DNA of 64,000 nt from Adenophora triphylla var. japonica (GCA_022495995.1 JAFEMH010001469.1:1-64000), one strand, 5' to 3'; counted from the first letter of the stretch, positions 21,310 through 33,677 are shown. A program made the numbers and translations. Notes: generated by a model from the letters alone, not told the origin.

Positions 21310-22476
21310 CAGGGCCGTTCCTAGACTTTTGTGGGCCCCAGACGAAATCAGATGAAAAGACCCCTAATTAATCGGACATTTTTACGATACTCAAATGTTA
21401 TAGTATATTTTTACGATACTCAAATGCTATATATTTTTACCTAGATAAAACAGAAGTAAAGTTACTAGGTTTATATCCAAAACAACAAGATCATTAAAAG
21501 AACAAGAACAAAAATCATTTGTGCAACAATTAAGCATCTCAAAATCTGAAGAAGATCTTTGTTTTTGATAGCTGAACCATCTTGAACTCCAATAAAATCA
21601 AACCTGAAAGATGACCAAAAGTAAAAAACGATTAAAGAAGCACATTATGATCATATAAACAAACTTTTTCGAGCTTTTCTAGATGCAAAATCATTAATGA
21701 CCGTATCAATATCAATATTTTCCACAAAATCCTTCTCAATAGACAAAATGGCAAGATCGCTCAACCTTTCTTGAGACATTGATGACCTCAAGTAATTTTT
21801 CAATAATTTCAATTTTGAGAAACTTCTTTCAGCCGATGCCACGGTTACAGGCATAGTTAAAAAAATTCGATACGCGATACTAACGTTAGGATAACAATCT
21901 GCATCTTTAACAAATTCAAAAACTTCGAGAGCTGACATTGACCACCTTGGCAAAGTGAATTGCAACACTTTTAATTCATAAAAGAAATCATACAAATCAT
22001 CATCTCTGACACTTTATTGTGAGAAAAAGAAGTTGTGAATTTTATGCAACATTCTCTTAATTCATGAGAGGAAAGTGCCGAAAGAAAGTCGAATTGATTC
22101 ACAGTTCACGGCCGAAAAGAGCGATCCAGGACTAGGAGCAGGCCGGTCGAAAAGAGCATTCCAAGGAAGAAATTAAGTGACGGTGGGAGGAGGAGATCTG
22201 ATGAAGATTCAAGGGCTTGATTAATTATGATAGATTTAGGATCTTTGTGTGCAAAATACAAGGAAAAAATTTAAGAGACCTACGCAGAATACTAACCGAC
22301 TTACAGACAGTTATTTTCCCAAATTATATGTAATTAGCAAACAAATAAATATTTATTATAGTTATAAAAAATCATATACATACCACATACACTATAGCCT
22401 AATTAAGAATGGTCCCCTTACCACTAAGGGCCCCGAGCGGTTGCCCTCACTGACACCCCCCCTTGGGCCGGCCCTG
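21310..22476. mobile_element. Non-autonomous hAT element with perfect 8-bp target duplication
   Basis: Ends CAGGGCCGTTCC and GGGCCGGCCCTG. The flanks gggacgga (21302-21309 and 22477-22484) are identical. It contains a transposase tail on the minus strand. The gagcggttgccctcac word near the right end is typical of this hAT group. Confidence 0.92.
21651..21995 (-). pseudogene. hAT transposase, C-terminal dimerisation region only
   Basis: 114 residues that match the end of plant hAT transposases of the zinc-finger MYM/TTF-type group: a YPNVSIAYRIFLTMPVTVAS stretch leading to AERSFSKLKLLKNYLRSSM and RLSDLAILSIE. This is the hAT dimerisation domain. The RNase-H-like catalytic core, the zinc finger and about 500 or more residues are missing, so the element cannot move on its own. 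Confidence 0.9.
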
Positions 22477-22489
22477 GGGACGGAGGGAG

Positions 22490-23138
22490 TATAATTAAAG
22501 TGGTGCATTTGGTGCTTATCTTCTTCTTCATGCCAAAGACTAGTCTTGGTCAACACACCAAACCATCTAAAGTCCAAAACTTGAAGAGCCATGTTATGCA
22601 AGTCCTATCAACAAGAAGGAACCTCCCAACACAGTTAACCTAACAATAAATCCATAAAGTCAAGGCAAACAACACAATCATTCTCCCAAAAAACCAGCAA
22701 GATTTATAAAGTTTACCAGTCTTCTAATTCATTTATAAGTGGATCAAATAGCAAAGATCTTACAACAACATAATGTCAAGCTCGCCGGCCATAGGGCCAC
22801 CGCCGGACAAGACTAACATCAGGCCGGCCAGGGCAAAACTACTATCCATTATTCATTTTACATATTTGTCAAAAGACAAATGCAAGTATCTAAGCTGGTG
22901 TTATGTCACTTTAGGTAGAAAGCTAATATTATTACTAATTCTAACAAAAAAAAAAAAATACCCATTTTGTCCCTTTGATGGTCAAGTGATCAAAAGAACA
23001 GCCTCCGTCCATTTGTCCGTTCATCAATCATGTGTTTGATTCTAGAATGTTCCATTCCCTCCATGCTGTGTGGAAGAACCAAGCTGGAGAGTGAGGGATT
23101 AACTTATGCTTCTTGTTGCCTTCTGAACTACTATTGGC
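22490..23138. other. Spacer between the Stowaway/hAT nest and the hydroxyproline-rich protein gene
   Basis: Probably includes the 3' untranslated region of the gene at 23139. No other gene or repeat seen, apart from an A-run at about 22945. Confidence 0.5.
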
Positions 23139-26100
23139 TTAGCTGACGCCCGGTTGTATCATGGGGAAGAAGGACCAATTTTTAGACTGCCCGTTATCTT
23201 TTTCGTTAACTTCTTCATTGCCTGCCCACCAGTCTGGTGGCCCTATGTTGGGCTTATCACAGTTCACTCCATCTGCACTGTCAAAGTTAAATTCCTTAAC
23301 GGACCCAAGAGTGCTTGACCTCTGTTTCCGATGCCTGTTTCCATCCTCTCCATCCACCGAGCCTCTCTCCGATGTGCTTCCGGAGGTCTCCCCTGCAAGA
23401 CAATCTCGGCCGTTAAATGCATCTTCTGTACGGTTCCGCCTCTTTTCCACACATCTGATTACTTCTTCAGCGGTGACTTCAAATGAAACTCTATGATCAA
23501 TGATGCTTTCATCATTCCTCCCTCCATTGGAGAAACTCATGAGCGGACCCACATCAGAATTTTGACGGTCCAGAAGAAAACCATTACAAGATTGGAGGCC
23601 ATCACAAGATCTTGGGACCAATGCATCTGGGGTTATGGAACCGGACTGTTGGCATGATCCCCAATCGCGAGCTGCCAGCTTGTCGAGTTTAGAGGACGCA
23701 GCAACCGGGAACTCAAGGAAGTGGAGTCCACTACGAGCAAAGTCTACATCAGGTAAAGGCGATGAGGTGCCCGAACCAGAGATACCCGAGCTGGGAGATA
23801 TCAGTTGGCCCACTGGGCTTCCAGGATAAAGCTGATAGGATTGAAACTCATAATGAGATAATGGGAATCTTTGACCATTCTGGTTGGTGGGGTCCAGAAG
23901 CCGAGCAAACGGAACCTCAGGGGAAGAAGGTGTAGTCAAGTGGACCGACTCCGGTGGAGGAGTAAAAGGAGCGGTAGATGGTTCGGTGTTAAACGTTGAG
24001 AACACGGGGGGAGATACTAATTGGGTTTCGTAGGCATAAGGGCCAATAGCAAACATGGATGGGGGGCCAGGGGAATACATGTTGGCAGATATAGAAGTGA
24101 ATGATATTAAGTTCGTTGGCGACTGGGAAGCGGACGGAGGCTCTGACTGAAGGAAAGATGCTGGAGATGACGGAGGGGCATGGAAGGGAAGCACAATGGA
24201 AGGTTGCTGGGTTGGGTGTTCGATTCTAGAAGGTTCTGTTCCCGAGGGGCTTGGTTCTGGAACAAGGACAGCATGTCCGATCCGTTTTCTTTGATTTTGG
24301 GACCCGAAACACCATGTGAGGCTCCAACAGCTTCCCCACCTTCTTTTCTGCACATAACCAAACATTACAATGTTAATTATTTCTCCAGGACAAATACGCT
24401 ATTCTAACAGAATTTTAATCCTTGAACAGAAGCACTAAAATATTCTTTAAAGAACTCTTTATTTGTTGTAAGATGACCGTCCATAGCTCAAGAGACTAAC
24501 GCGTGTGTGATTCAATTAGGAAATACTCCCTTCGCCCCACTACAAACTACACACTTTCCTTATTGGGCGTCCCGTTACAAACTACACACTTCATAAAATG
24601 GAAATGTTTTATTACTTTTATATTAATGAGACCCATATGTCATACTCACAACAACAATTCAATTATTATTTATTATTTTCTACCCCACTTTCTCTCTCAT
24701 ACCTCACTTTTCATACTCACAACACCTACTCCACTACATTTTTTTCTTAATTATCGTGCAAATAGTAAATGTGTAGTTTGTAATGAGACAGCGGGAGTAT
24801 ATATATGTGTGTGCGCGTGTGTATAAGTTGGCAAGGTTGTAGATCAACCAAAAGCTGCAGAGAGAAGACCACCTTCAGCACCCAAAAAGGAAAAACCCCT
24901 TTCATCTTTCTGCTTTGGGTAAATGACAAATAAGGGTCCTAAGTTTGGGGGTCGTTTATAAAAGGGGTCCGATATTCCCAAACTCGCAAAGCAGGGCCTA
25001 AAGATAGAAAAAACTAGCAACTAAGGGCTTTCTAACAGAACCGTTAATCTCCTTTAAACCAGACCTTTATTTGCAAATAATTAGTAACTTCATACCCTTA
25101 TTAGCTAAGAATTGGTAACTTTATTTAACAGAGATTTTTAATTGCCCCGTCAAAAAGCCCTTAATTGCTAATATTTGTCATCTTTAGACCCTTATCTGTG
25201 AGTTTTGAAACATCGGACCCCTTTCTATGAACGATCCCCAAACTTCATTCCCTTATATATCATTTACCCTTCTGCTTTAGAACAATGTATTTGTCAATAT
25301 ACAGTATCACCTCTCTTCTTCTCTCTTCCTCTCACACACATTTTGATGTCCTCATAGCAACGATAGATCCATTTCATAATACACTTTGAATGCTTATTTT
25401 ACAAGTCATTTTAACCAATCTAAGTTTTTCTTATTCATTTTTCACTTCACGCTCGGGACAATGAAACTAAAGACCTTAAAATTACATTACTTAGTTCTTT
25501 AACTTTTACAAGCTTCGACTATAGGATAAAATCATCCACAGAGGACAAGTGTACCAGCAAAATGCAAAAGTGACTTTAGCATAATGGACTAACTAATATG
25601 GATCTCATTTCCGTGTGCATTTATCTATCAAAAATTTGATTAACACAACAGATAACACAAAATCATTTAAGGGTTAACAGTCAATTAGACCATCTGCTCT
25701 GCTTAAAGAGTCCTCTCCTCCCTTCTATTTTGAGAAGTTTCACTCAAGAGTCTTGTTGCTTAAAAAATATACGAGTTTCCAATTTATCATTCCTCCATCA
25801 AACTTAAATTTAGCAAAACAACATAATCTGTAAAACGAAGAGCTTTTACGGAAATTAATTAGAGTTCTTAAAATGCTTGACTTTGAACTAGGACTCTTGA
25901 GCACAATGGGATGAGTATTGCGTTAGTACCTCTTCCTAAATGTTTACATGTGGATTAAAGGACTATCTTTAGCTTTAAAGGAACCCACTAAACGAAGGAT
26001 GACAAGACAAAAAAACAGAGTTGCCCAGAATCAAGGTTGCAATCAAGATATATTCTTGATGGTAGAAGCTTAGTGATTGACTGTGAATACCGGACATGAC

Positions 26101-27763
26101 CCTGCTTTGAGTCCTTATGTACGCTCATTAACTTTTTGGGATAAATCTTTCATACTCTTGTATGCCTTTATTGTTCTCGTTAATTTATTAATGGAGATCC
26201 CGAAATCGAAATGATTTTCCTTTTTTTTTTTGCTGTTAACATGAAGGTACTATGAGCAATAATTTTAGCTTAATTTGATTATCCGAATCAAGATCTAAAA
26301 ATTGTTATTGATAGTATATATAATGGTGTATCAATAAAAGTATAAAACTTTCATCGGCATAATTAATTTAACCTAAAATTACAATTCAAAGTACCATCGT
26401 GTCAACAACAAAAAAAGTAGGAAGATCATTTGGGGACGAAGGGAGTTTTAATCTCAAGTGTAGTTTATGAGTCTCTATGCCTTAACAGGTCTATTAAGAG
26501 TCTTCAGTTACCACTCGTCTAAAAGCCTAAATAGTTTAGAGAGACAGCCCAACAATGTATATTTGTAGAGTGCTAAACTTTCATGAAGCATCTTACAAAA
26601 CATTAAGCAAAGATCCGATAGCACGTAAAAGATATCCATAGGTTAATTAAACAACCCACGTCAAGGAAAACAAAAGTAAAACTAGACAATCAAACAGAAA
26701 TGAATCTCAAAGGAAAGGTTAAATAACATCTAATAACCCTAACGTTGATTATGGGATATGCTCGACCCCCCCCCCCCCCACACCCCCACCCCCAACAGAG
26801 CCAATTTCCATTATTCTCATTTCTCTAAAACTACTTTCTCTTGAAGCTTCTAGATAGAGTTTGCACCATTTTTCTGTTTGGTAAGAATCTTGACCTCAAG
26901 TTTCTAAGGGATCAAAATACCAAACCAGCATATTGAACTAACATCAATCTTTTTTCATGGGAAAATCACAAAGTTGACTCGTTCAACTTCTCATGAATTG
27001 AGGCACTTAAAAGTCAGATCTTTCTAATCACTTTAACAATCTCGAGACTTGATCACCGTCTCCCCCACTTATTTGAATTATAGAGCAATTCAAACATACT
27101 TACTACTCCCTCCTTCCCTACATGAGTAGCAAATATACACAAGGACCTTTAATATCTACCTTTATAAACCTCTAATTTTGTAGGTAGAGTATAATTTTCT
27201 TTACAGGTGAACTTAGTACCTTCCTTAGAAATGAACACTCATTTAGGGATAGAGATAGTAGTAAAATTAATATCAAAACAATTATAAGGCAGCAATTCCA
27301 AACAACAACAACAACAACAACAAAAAACCCTTAGTGTCAAAATAATTTTAGGTCGGCTAACATGAATCCTCATATTTCATCGTGTAAAAAGGTTGTTGGA
27401 GAAAAAAAAAATCACAAAAAAAAAAATAATCAACCCCCACATGGATTTTTGCCCTCCACTCCGGCATCTTCAACACCATACAAACACACAACAAAAAACA
27501 ATTTGTGTATAATATGAAATTCAATAGTGATTAGAAATCAGAATTATAAAAAGACAACAATAAACAGATCTTAAATCTAACACACAAAACAAAAGAAACC
27601 CAATTACAAGAAACAATTCATAAAATGGTTATGAAAAAAGCATGTAAAATCAAAACAAATGAATTTTCACCTGAAATGAAGCATGAGGCACCCTGTTCTC
27701 AGCTGAAGCGATCGCAGTAGCTGCAGCGTTTATAGTATCCATAGTATTGTTCGCCCCTCTCAT
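23139..27763 (-). CDS. Hydroxyproline-rich glycoprotein family protein (At5g52430-like), two exons
   Basis: Exon 1 is 27671-27763 (31 codons, MRGANNTMDTINAAATAIAS to HASFQ) and ends at CAG|GTGAAA. Exon 2 is 23139-24347, opening after a TTATGTGCAG acceptor. The join gives 433 residues, close to the family's usual length. Exon 2 begins with the family signature KRRWGSCWSLTWCFGS and RIGHAVLVPEP, followed by long Pro/Ser-rich stretches (FAIGPYAYETQLVSPPVFS, ESVHLTTPSSPEVPFARLL, HFLEFPV) and an acidic, Ser-rich C-terminus ending WSFFPMIQPGVS. There is no signal peptide, so the glycoprotein name is historical. Biochemical function is not known to me. The 3.3-kb intron holds two MITEs. No lesion was seen, so it is probably functional. 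Confidence 0.92.
24526..24797. mobile_element. Stowaway MITE in the intron
   Basis: Ends TA|CTCCCTTCGCCCC and cAGCGGGAG|TA. Subterminal inverted words are acaaactacacact and gtgtagtttgtaatg. The interior has the shared ctttctctctcatacctcac..cacaacac block. Confidence 0.88.
24917..25269. mobile_element. Mutator-like MITE with perfect 9-bp target duplication
   Basis: 353 bp. Both ends read GGGTAAATGA.A.ATAAGGG when oriented inward, followed by GTTTGGGG.TCG and GGGGTCCGAT. The flanks ttctgcttt (24908-24916 and 25270-25278) are identical. A 9-bp duplication with GGG-starting inverted repeats points to Mutator-like elements. No coding sequence inside. Confidence 0.85.
27107..27264. mobile_element. 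Possible degenerate Stowaway-like MITE in the intron
   Basis: Starts CTCCCTCCTTCCCTACATGAGT and ends ACTCATTTAGGGATAGAGATAG|TA. The inverted repeats are imperfect. Confidence 0.4.
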
Positions 27764-29287
27764 CTTTTTCTCAATTCTTTAATTCAACCCAAAATTTTCC
27801 ACACAATAATGGTCTATTTGAGCAGTGAAATCAACTGGGTTTTCCCTGATCAAATCTTTCCCGGGAAAGATTTCATCTTTTCTTGAGAAAATCAAGACCC
27901 AACTAGGTAAATGAGACAAAGAGAAAATCAATCATGATATACTCAAAAAAAAAACAAGAAAAATCAAGGAAAAATCTCTCACTAAAATGTCAAATTTTTC
28001 TTCCTTTCTATCAATTTCTTTAGGTAGACATCAATCTATATCTCTTTTGAGGTCAAGCACGGCAATGACTTGATATCTCAACTATGATTATTGGAAACAT
28101 GGGCTAGTCTATGTTATAATAAAGCAAAATATATTCTTTTAAATGATTATTTCTTGGTCAAATTACCTTAATACCCTTATTATTATGAATTAAATTGTAT
28201 TTACTTGAATTTAAAAGTTTAGGTGTTAGAAATTAAAATTTTACCAAGAAATAACTAGTGGTAATAAATAAAGGGCTAAAATGGAGTTAGTGCACATAAA
28301 TTACTTTGTACTACAATCCTTGGCCAATAAATAGGAGAGATATAATATACCGTAATTAATAATCCCTCTGTCTCACTTCACGAATTTACGAGTAATACTT
28401 TCCCTTTTGATTTATTTCAGACTAAGAGTTCCGTTTCAGATTAAGAGTCTTATTTCATAAATGACAAATTTTAAACTGTGTTTCGGATATTTATATTCTT
28501 ATGATATAAATATATTTACAAAAAAATCATTCATTATGTCATTATAATGTTAACATATTTACAAAAAAAAAAAAATCAAAAAAAGGTTTTATTATAAGTG
28601 TTTTAACTTTTACATTCTCTCTCCTCTAATCTTCTATCCACTTATAATTTTTTATTCATTTTTTAAAAAAAATCTTAAAAAGCGTGAAATACTACCCTAA
28701 AATCCTTTAAGTGGGACGAATGAAATATAATGCAAGAGATTTCAATATTAAGATTAGTTCGTAGTTTTTCTCGAGAGAAATTACACGATGGATAGTTCCT
28801 CAGAAGATTGGCAGGTTGAATTGTACACTTATGCTTGTCAATTTGGCTCGTTACTCGTTTACTCGCTCGGCTCGGCTCGACTCGACTCGGCTTGGCTTCC
28901 TAACATATCGAGTGTTAACGAATCGACCCGTTTAACTCGTTAAGTTCATGAGTCCACATGTATTCGTGCCCGACCTGTTTAACCCGTGATTAAAACGTGT
29001 CAAAATCATAAAAATAATCACCCATAAATATAAATTTAACGAGCCAACCCGTCAATCCGGTTACCCACCTCGTTAACTATCCGACTCGTTTAACTCGTAA
29101 ATTAGATGACTCGACCCGATCAACCTATTTTATCAATAATTCAAATTTAGATAAAAATGAAAAATAATTAGCTTTATTTATTAAATGACATAACTTCTTG
29201 TTAGCTATAAATGCTCACACCAATTTTGGCTTTATTTAGGTTAATTAATATTATTGTTAGTTTACCTTGCTTGTCCTTATTTTGGTA
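27764..29287. other. 5' flank of the hydroxyproline-rich protein gene and spacer
   Basis: CT-rich leader-like sequence up to about 28070 is the probable promoter and leader. A degenerate Stowaway (about 28363-28727, ctctgtctcactt / aagtgggacgaatga) and a stretch of ctcggctcgactcg / gacccgtttaactcg words (about 28840-29130, one end tgtcaatttggctcg, hAT-like) follow. No gene. Confidence 0.45.
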
Positions 29288-29446
29288 ATAGTACATGCTC
29301 GTGTTCAAGGATACGGGTTTTTTTTTTCAATTTAAAAAAAAAAAATTAATGACAAAATAGGAAAGGGACAAATGTATGAGGGCAAAATGGAAAAAACTCC
29401 ATTTGAAACTATTCATTCAACTGTTCACCCATTCTCTCATTTATAA
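29288..29446 (-). mobile_element. Degenerate mini-Helitron, copy 3, reverse orientation
   Basis: Read on the minus strand it has the family words TATAAATG, gaacagttgaatgaatagtttc, ccattttgccctca and a ccttgaacacgagcatgtaCTAT end (CTAG in the intact copies). A Stowaway inserted at its 5' end, so the TC start is lost. Confidence 0.5.
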
Positions 29447-29448
29447 TA

Positions 29449-29737
29449 CTCCCTCCGTTTCACTCCAAGTGTCACTTTTTACCCAAAATGGCGTCCCGTT
29501 TAAAGCGTCACCTTTCCTAAAAAGGAAATATTTTATTAATATTCTATTATCCCATCCACTATTCCCTTCACTAATTCTCTCTCCTCTACACTCACAACAC
29601 TTTTTAAATTCACTATTTCTTCCACTAATTCTCTCTCCTATTTTCAAATTACACTCACAACATTTTTTCTCCCCTTTTTTTCCCTTAATTTGCGTGCCAC
29701 CCCTAAAAGGGTGACACTCTTGGTGGGACGGAGGGAG
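29449..29737. mobile_element. Stowaway MITE (cluster copy 1)
   Basis: TA|CTCCCTCCGTTTCACTCCAAG at the left and ggtgGGACGGAGGGAG|TA at the right. Internal inverted word gtgtcac / gtgacac and ctctcctacactcacaacac block. Confidence 0.9.
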
Positions 29738-29741
29738 TATA

Positions 29742-30016
29742 CTCCCTCCGTCCCATACCTACGTGCACACTTTTCATTTTGAGCGTCTCAAACCTACGTG
29801 CACATTTCCTAAAATGAAAAGGAATCTTTACTATTCCATCCACTCATTCTCTCTCCTACATTATTTTAATACTCACAATACCATTATAATTTACTATTCC
29901 CTCCACTCATTCTCTCTTCTATTTTATTTTCACACTCACAACACTTTCAATATAACATTATTTTCTTAATTTACGTGAAAAGTCAAATCGGGCATCTAGG
30001 TATGGGACGGAGGGAG
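29742..30016. mobile_element. Stowaway MITE (cluster copy 2)
   Basis: TA|CTCCCTCCGTCCCATACCTA at the left and TAGGTATGGGACGGAGGGAG|TA at the right. It sits directly against copy 1, separated only by tata. Confidence 0.92.
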
Positions 30017-30273
30017 TAGATAGTTAATTAATTCTAACTCCATAGGGGTAATATTGTCATTCAATTGAGCATGACCTTTTAAAATTGATTTTCCAAGAAA
30101 CTTTCCATCGTGTGCACGTGTGTCCATCCACTTCTCGATGGCTTTCGTGCCCTCCTCGCTCTCTCTTTCTTCTTTCTGGGACCCACACTCAAAATTCTCC
30201 CCCTTTACCCACCACCACCACATATACACTCACTAATTTTATTTTATGTTTTATAATTACTCATAAAACCATA
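30017..30273. other. Spacer between Stowaway copies
   Basis: CT-rich sequence (ctcgctctctctttcttc) with cacgtgtg words and ccaccaccacc. Open frames on both strands but no family features. Confidence 0.4.
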
Positions 30274-30549
30274 CTCCCTCCGCCCCACTTAATGCTTTAC
30301 ATTTTTTGGCATACACGCAAATTAAGAAAAAAATAAGTGAAAAAAATATTATGAGTGTAAAAATAAAATAGAAAAGAGAATAAGTGGAAAAAATAATAAA
30401 TTTGAAAAGTGTTGTGAGTATAATAGTGAAATAGGAAAGAGAATTAGTGAGTGAAATAGTAAAAATTCTTTGTCATTTTAGGAAAGGTGAAGCTTTTAAC
30501 GGGACATTCATTTTGGCAAAAAATGTAGCTTGAAATGGGACAGAGGGAG
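30274..30549. mobile_element. Stowaway MITE (cluster copy 3)
   Basis: TA|CTCCCTCCGCCCCACTTAAT at the left and GAAATGGGACAGAGGGAG|TA at the right. The interior is in reverse orientation relative to copies 1 and 2 (gagaattagtgagtgaaatag). Confidence 0.9.
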
Positions 30550-30598
30550 TATGAGTGCAGATTTATTTCTTTTTTTATCTGTTTCACGTAAGTAAATA

Positions 30599-30886
30599 CT
30601 CCCTCCGTCCCACGTAAGTGTGGATTTCTTTTCTTTTTGGGACGTCCCACATCAGTGTGGACTGTTAAAAATGGCAAAGAATATTCACTATTCCATCCAC
30701 TCATTCTCTCCCCTACTTCACTTTTACACTCACAACATTCTCTCTCCTAACTATTCCTCCCACTCATTCTCTTTTCTATTTAATTTTTCATACTCATAAA
30801 CACCTCCTCCACCTATTTCTCTCTCCTACTTTTCCTTAATTCCCACACCCAAAAAATAAGTCCACAGTTACGTGGAACGGAGGGAG
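30599..30886. mobile_element. Stowaway MITE (cluster copy 4)
   Basis: TA|CTCCCTCCGTCCCACGTAAG at the left and TACGTGGAACGGAGGGAG|TA at the right. A degenerate further copy without clean ends follows at about 30889-31106. Confidence 0.9.
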
Positions 30887-31121
30887 TACAGCTTAAAAGA
30901 CAAAGTTTTTATACTATTTATCTCGCTTATTCTCTCTCTTACTTTACTTTTATATTTACAATATCAAATATTTTACTATTTTTCCCACTTATTTTCTCTC
31001 TTATTTTATTTTTAATACTCACGAAAACACCTCCTCCCACTCTTCTAATTTTCTTAATTCTTATGTCCAATTTTTTAATTTTCAGTCAACTCACGTGGAG
31101 GGATTACTTATTAAAAAAATA

Positions 31122-31370
31122 CTCCCTCCGTCCCACAATAATACCGAAAAATTTTCCTTTTGGGCGTCCCACAATAATCAATAATTTCCCAAAATGGAAA
31201 TGGGACCCACTTCTCTCTACTCACAACACTTTTTAAATTTACTATTCTCTCCACTCATTCTCTCTCCTATTTTACTTTTACACTCACAACACATTACCTT
31301 TATCACTTTTTACCTTAATCTCCGTGCCGGGCCAAAAATTCTGTATTGTATTATTGTGGGACGGAGGGAG
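31122..31370. mobile_element. Stowaway MITE (cluster copy 5)
   Basis: TA|CTCCCTCCGTCCCACAATAA at the left and TTATTGTGGGACGGAGGGAG|TA at the right, an inverted repeat of 20 bp or more without mismatch. Confidence 0.93.
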
Positions 31371-33117
31371 TATGTGTCATAGATAATTTAAAATTAAATG
31401 GTTTAAAACTTTTTTAAAAAGAAAAATAGGCTTAAAACTTATTCTCTCTATCTCAAAATACTTGTAATTTTAGAAATTTTCACACATTAAGAAAAATAAT
31501 CAATAATTTTAGAAATTTTCACACATTAAGAAAAATAATCAATACATAGTATTAGATAGAATACAATCAAAATCTTAGGAAAAATCAGTTTTTCAAGTAA
31601 TTTGAAAAAAAATAGTTTTTAAAAACGTGTTGCGGTGTTTTCGTAATTAACTGAAACTTTTTTTAAAAAACGCACTGTAGCATCTTTGTAAATAACTAGA
31701 TTTTTTTAAAATTATCGCAATGACATTTTCGTAAATAACCGAAACTTATTAACACCTACAACACATTTTTATCGTTGCACATGATACTATTGTTACTGCT
31801 CTATTTAAAAATAATACTTGCATTAGAAAACACCAAATGGCATTACACTTGACATTATACTGAAAAACAATATTACTATTTTTGAAAAAAGTGTCAATTG
31901 ATTACAAAAATGTTACTGCACGTTTTAAATAAAGTTACAATTAATTATGAGAATGTCACCGTGCGTTTTTATAATTAGTTTTTCGTGTGTTTGAAAAAAT
32001 TGGTTTTTCATAAGACTTACTATAGAATAAATTACTTTTAGAATATTTCAAACACCTATACATTTAATGTTTCTACAATGACAATTACATAATCATAAAT
32101 AAGGATAGTTTAGGCAAATTGTGTCAAAATTTTATGAAATAAATGTAAAACTATAAGTATTTTGAAACAAAAATTCTCGAATAATACTAAAGTTGCAAAA
32201 AAAGTCACAAAATTTTGTCTATAAAATTATGTGTTATAATTATATTGGTGCTTTTAATTAAAGTGTGATGTGTCCACAATCGATACAAACAATAATATAT
32301 TGTCACTAACAGAATAAATGATGGTTAGACGAAGTCAATTTACTCATGGGAGAGAGAGAATTGATATAAATAACTCATATTTTATTATTAACATTGTATG
32401 AATATACAACCTATAAACTACTAATTAAGAAAATATATAATTACAAAACTAGAAGAAATACTATTATAATAAAGAATAATAATAATAAGAAGAAGAAAAC
32501 ATAATATATGATTATGATTTGTTATATCTATATTATACCCCCACAAGATAAATGGCCGATAGAAGAGTCCAATCTTAGACATAATTTCATAAAGGTGAGC
32601 TTGTTAAAGCAGCGTTGTGAAAATATTATCGAGATGATATTTGTTGTTTATTTTACATTGTAATGATAAGAATTTTACGTCGCAATGACAAGAATATAAG
32701 GAGAAGATGTAATAAGGGGTAAGAGTAAAAATATTCTACAAGTAATATTTTACGTCGCAATAACGATGATTTTTCGTCGCAATAACAATAATTTTACATC
32801 GCGATGGCCGTTTTTTTATTGGGATTTAGGTAGAGTTTCAGCTGTGTAAGCAAGAATAAGTGAAAATTTTAAGGAGAAAATTTACGAAGGGGAGAATAAT
32901 ACTCAACGTGACATTGAGATAAGTGAAAAAATTATAGTGGAGAAGTATAAGGGAAGAAGATTAAAGTTTAAAATTTAGAAAGATAGAAAAGGTCGACCAA
33001 ATGAGAAATAGAGTTAATTTGAGATAAATGATTTGAGAAAATAATTTGAGATACGTATTAGAATTGGAAGAAGAAGAGAGTTAAGAAGAATAAATAGAAG
33101 TACCTTTAGAAACTTAG
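31371..33117. other. Spacer without recognisable genes
   Basis: AT-rich. It holds a 39-bp tandem duplication (31466-31543, aattttagaaattttcacac..) and scattered words of the type attttacgtcgcaataa (32670-32810). A cccccacaagataaatgg word at 32539 could border an LTR element, but no second copy was found. Confidence 0.45.
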
Positions 33118-33572
33118 TAAAGCTGTCAATACGGGCTGGCGGGGCAGGTCCAACCCGTCAATGCCCGCCATTAAACAGGGCGGGGCGAGCTGGCCCAAAT
33201 TACTGGCGGGCTGGAAATACGTCGTCCCAACCCAACCCACCTTGGGTTGGTGGGCCAAACGGGTCATGCGGGCCAATCAAATAAATGAAATTTGGTGTTG
33301 AAATTGTGCATAACTGATATCAAAAAGATAAAAAATCATAATAGTCAAACAACACACAAACTGTCAAATACAATAATATCTTAAAAGATAACAAAAATCA
33401 TAACATGCAAACAAAAAAAACAAAGATTCATAACAATATAAACTAGGAAAATTTACCCTAGGGCTCCCTGCCCAGATTTTATTCCTCTTAAAGAATTTTT
33501 TTTTGTAAATCTCAAATAAAGAGTTCTCCCCACATTATAATTCCCCAGACACCCCTCCACCTAATTAGGAGT

Positions 33573-33677
33573 GATCGTCCCACATTATGGCGCGATCGTG
33601 CGGTGGCTTTTGGTCTTTGGGTGTGATCGCCCCACAACATGGCGCGATCGCGCGGTGGCTTTCTGGTCTTTGGGTGC
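33573..33677 (+). repeat. Tandem duplication of a 52/53-bp GCGATCGC-rich unit
   Basis: Copies 33573-33624 and 33625-33677: gatcg.cccaca..atggcgcgatcg.gcggtggctttt.ggtctttgggtg. Confidence 0.85.

Larger units (their letters stand above)
21032..22489. mobile_element. Stowaway MITE split by a hAT element
   Basis: Left end TA|CTCCCTCCGCCCCGCT (21032), right end GGACGGAGGGAG|TA (22489). The internal words (cacaacatttattc.., aagtaggtcct) match the other Stowaways here in reverse. The right inverted repeat is interrupted by the 1167-bp hAT derivative at 21310-22476. Without it the MITE would be about 290 bp. Confidence 0.85.
24348..27670 (-). other. Intron 1 of the hydroxyproline-rich protein gene
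   Basis: 3323 bp with GT (27670-27669) and AG (24349-24348) borders. It contains a Stowaway (24526-24797), a Mutator-like MITE (24917-25269), a possible small MITE (27107-27264), a C-run near 26767 and an acaaca microsatellite near 27303. Otherwise AT-rich, no second gene. Confidence 0.85.

Noticed and set aside
24917..25269. Considered as a Helitron or a short LTR fragment
   Set aside because: Terminal inverted repeats and the perfect 9-bp duplication fit a Mutator-like MITE instead.
29376..30336. Open frames of 60-110 codons on both strands in the Stowaway cluster
   Set aside because: They cross MITE borders, are low-complexity Ser/Leu/Phe-rich, and have no recognisable features.
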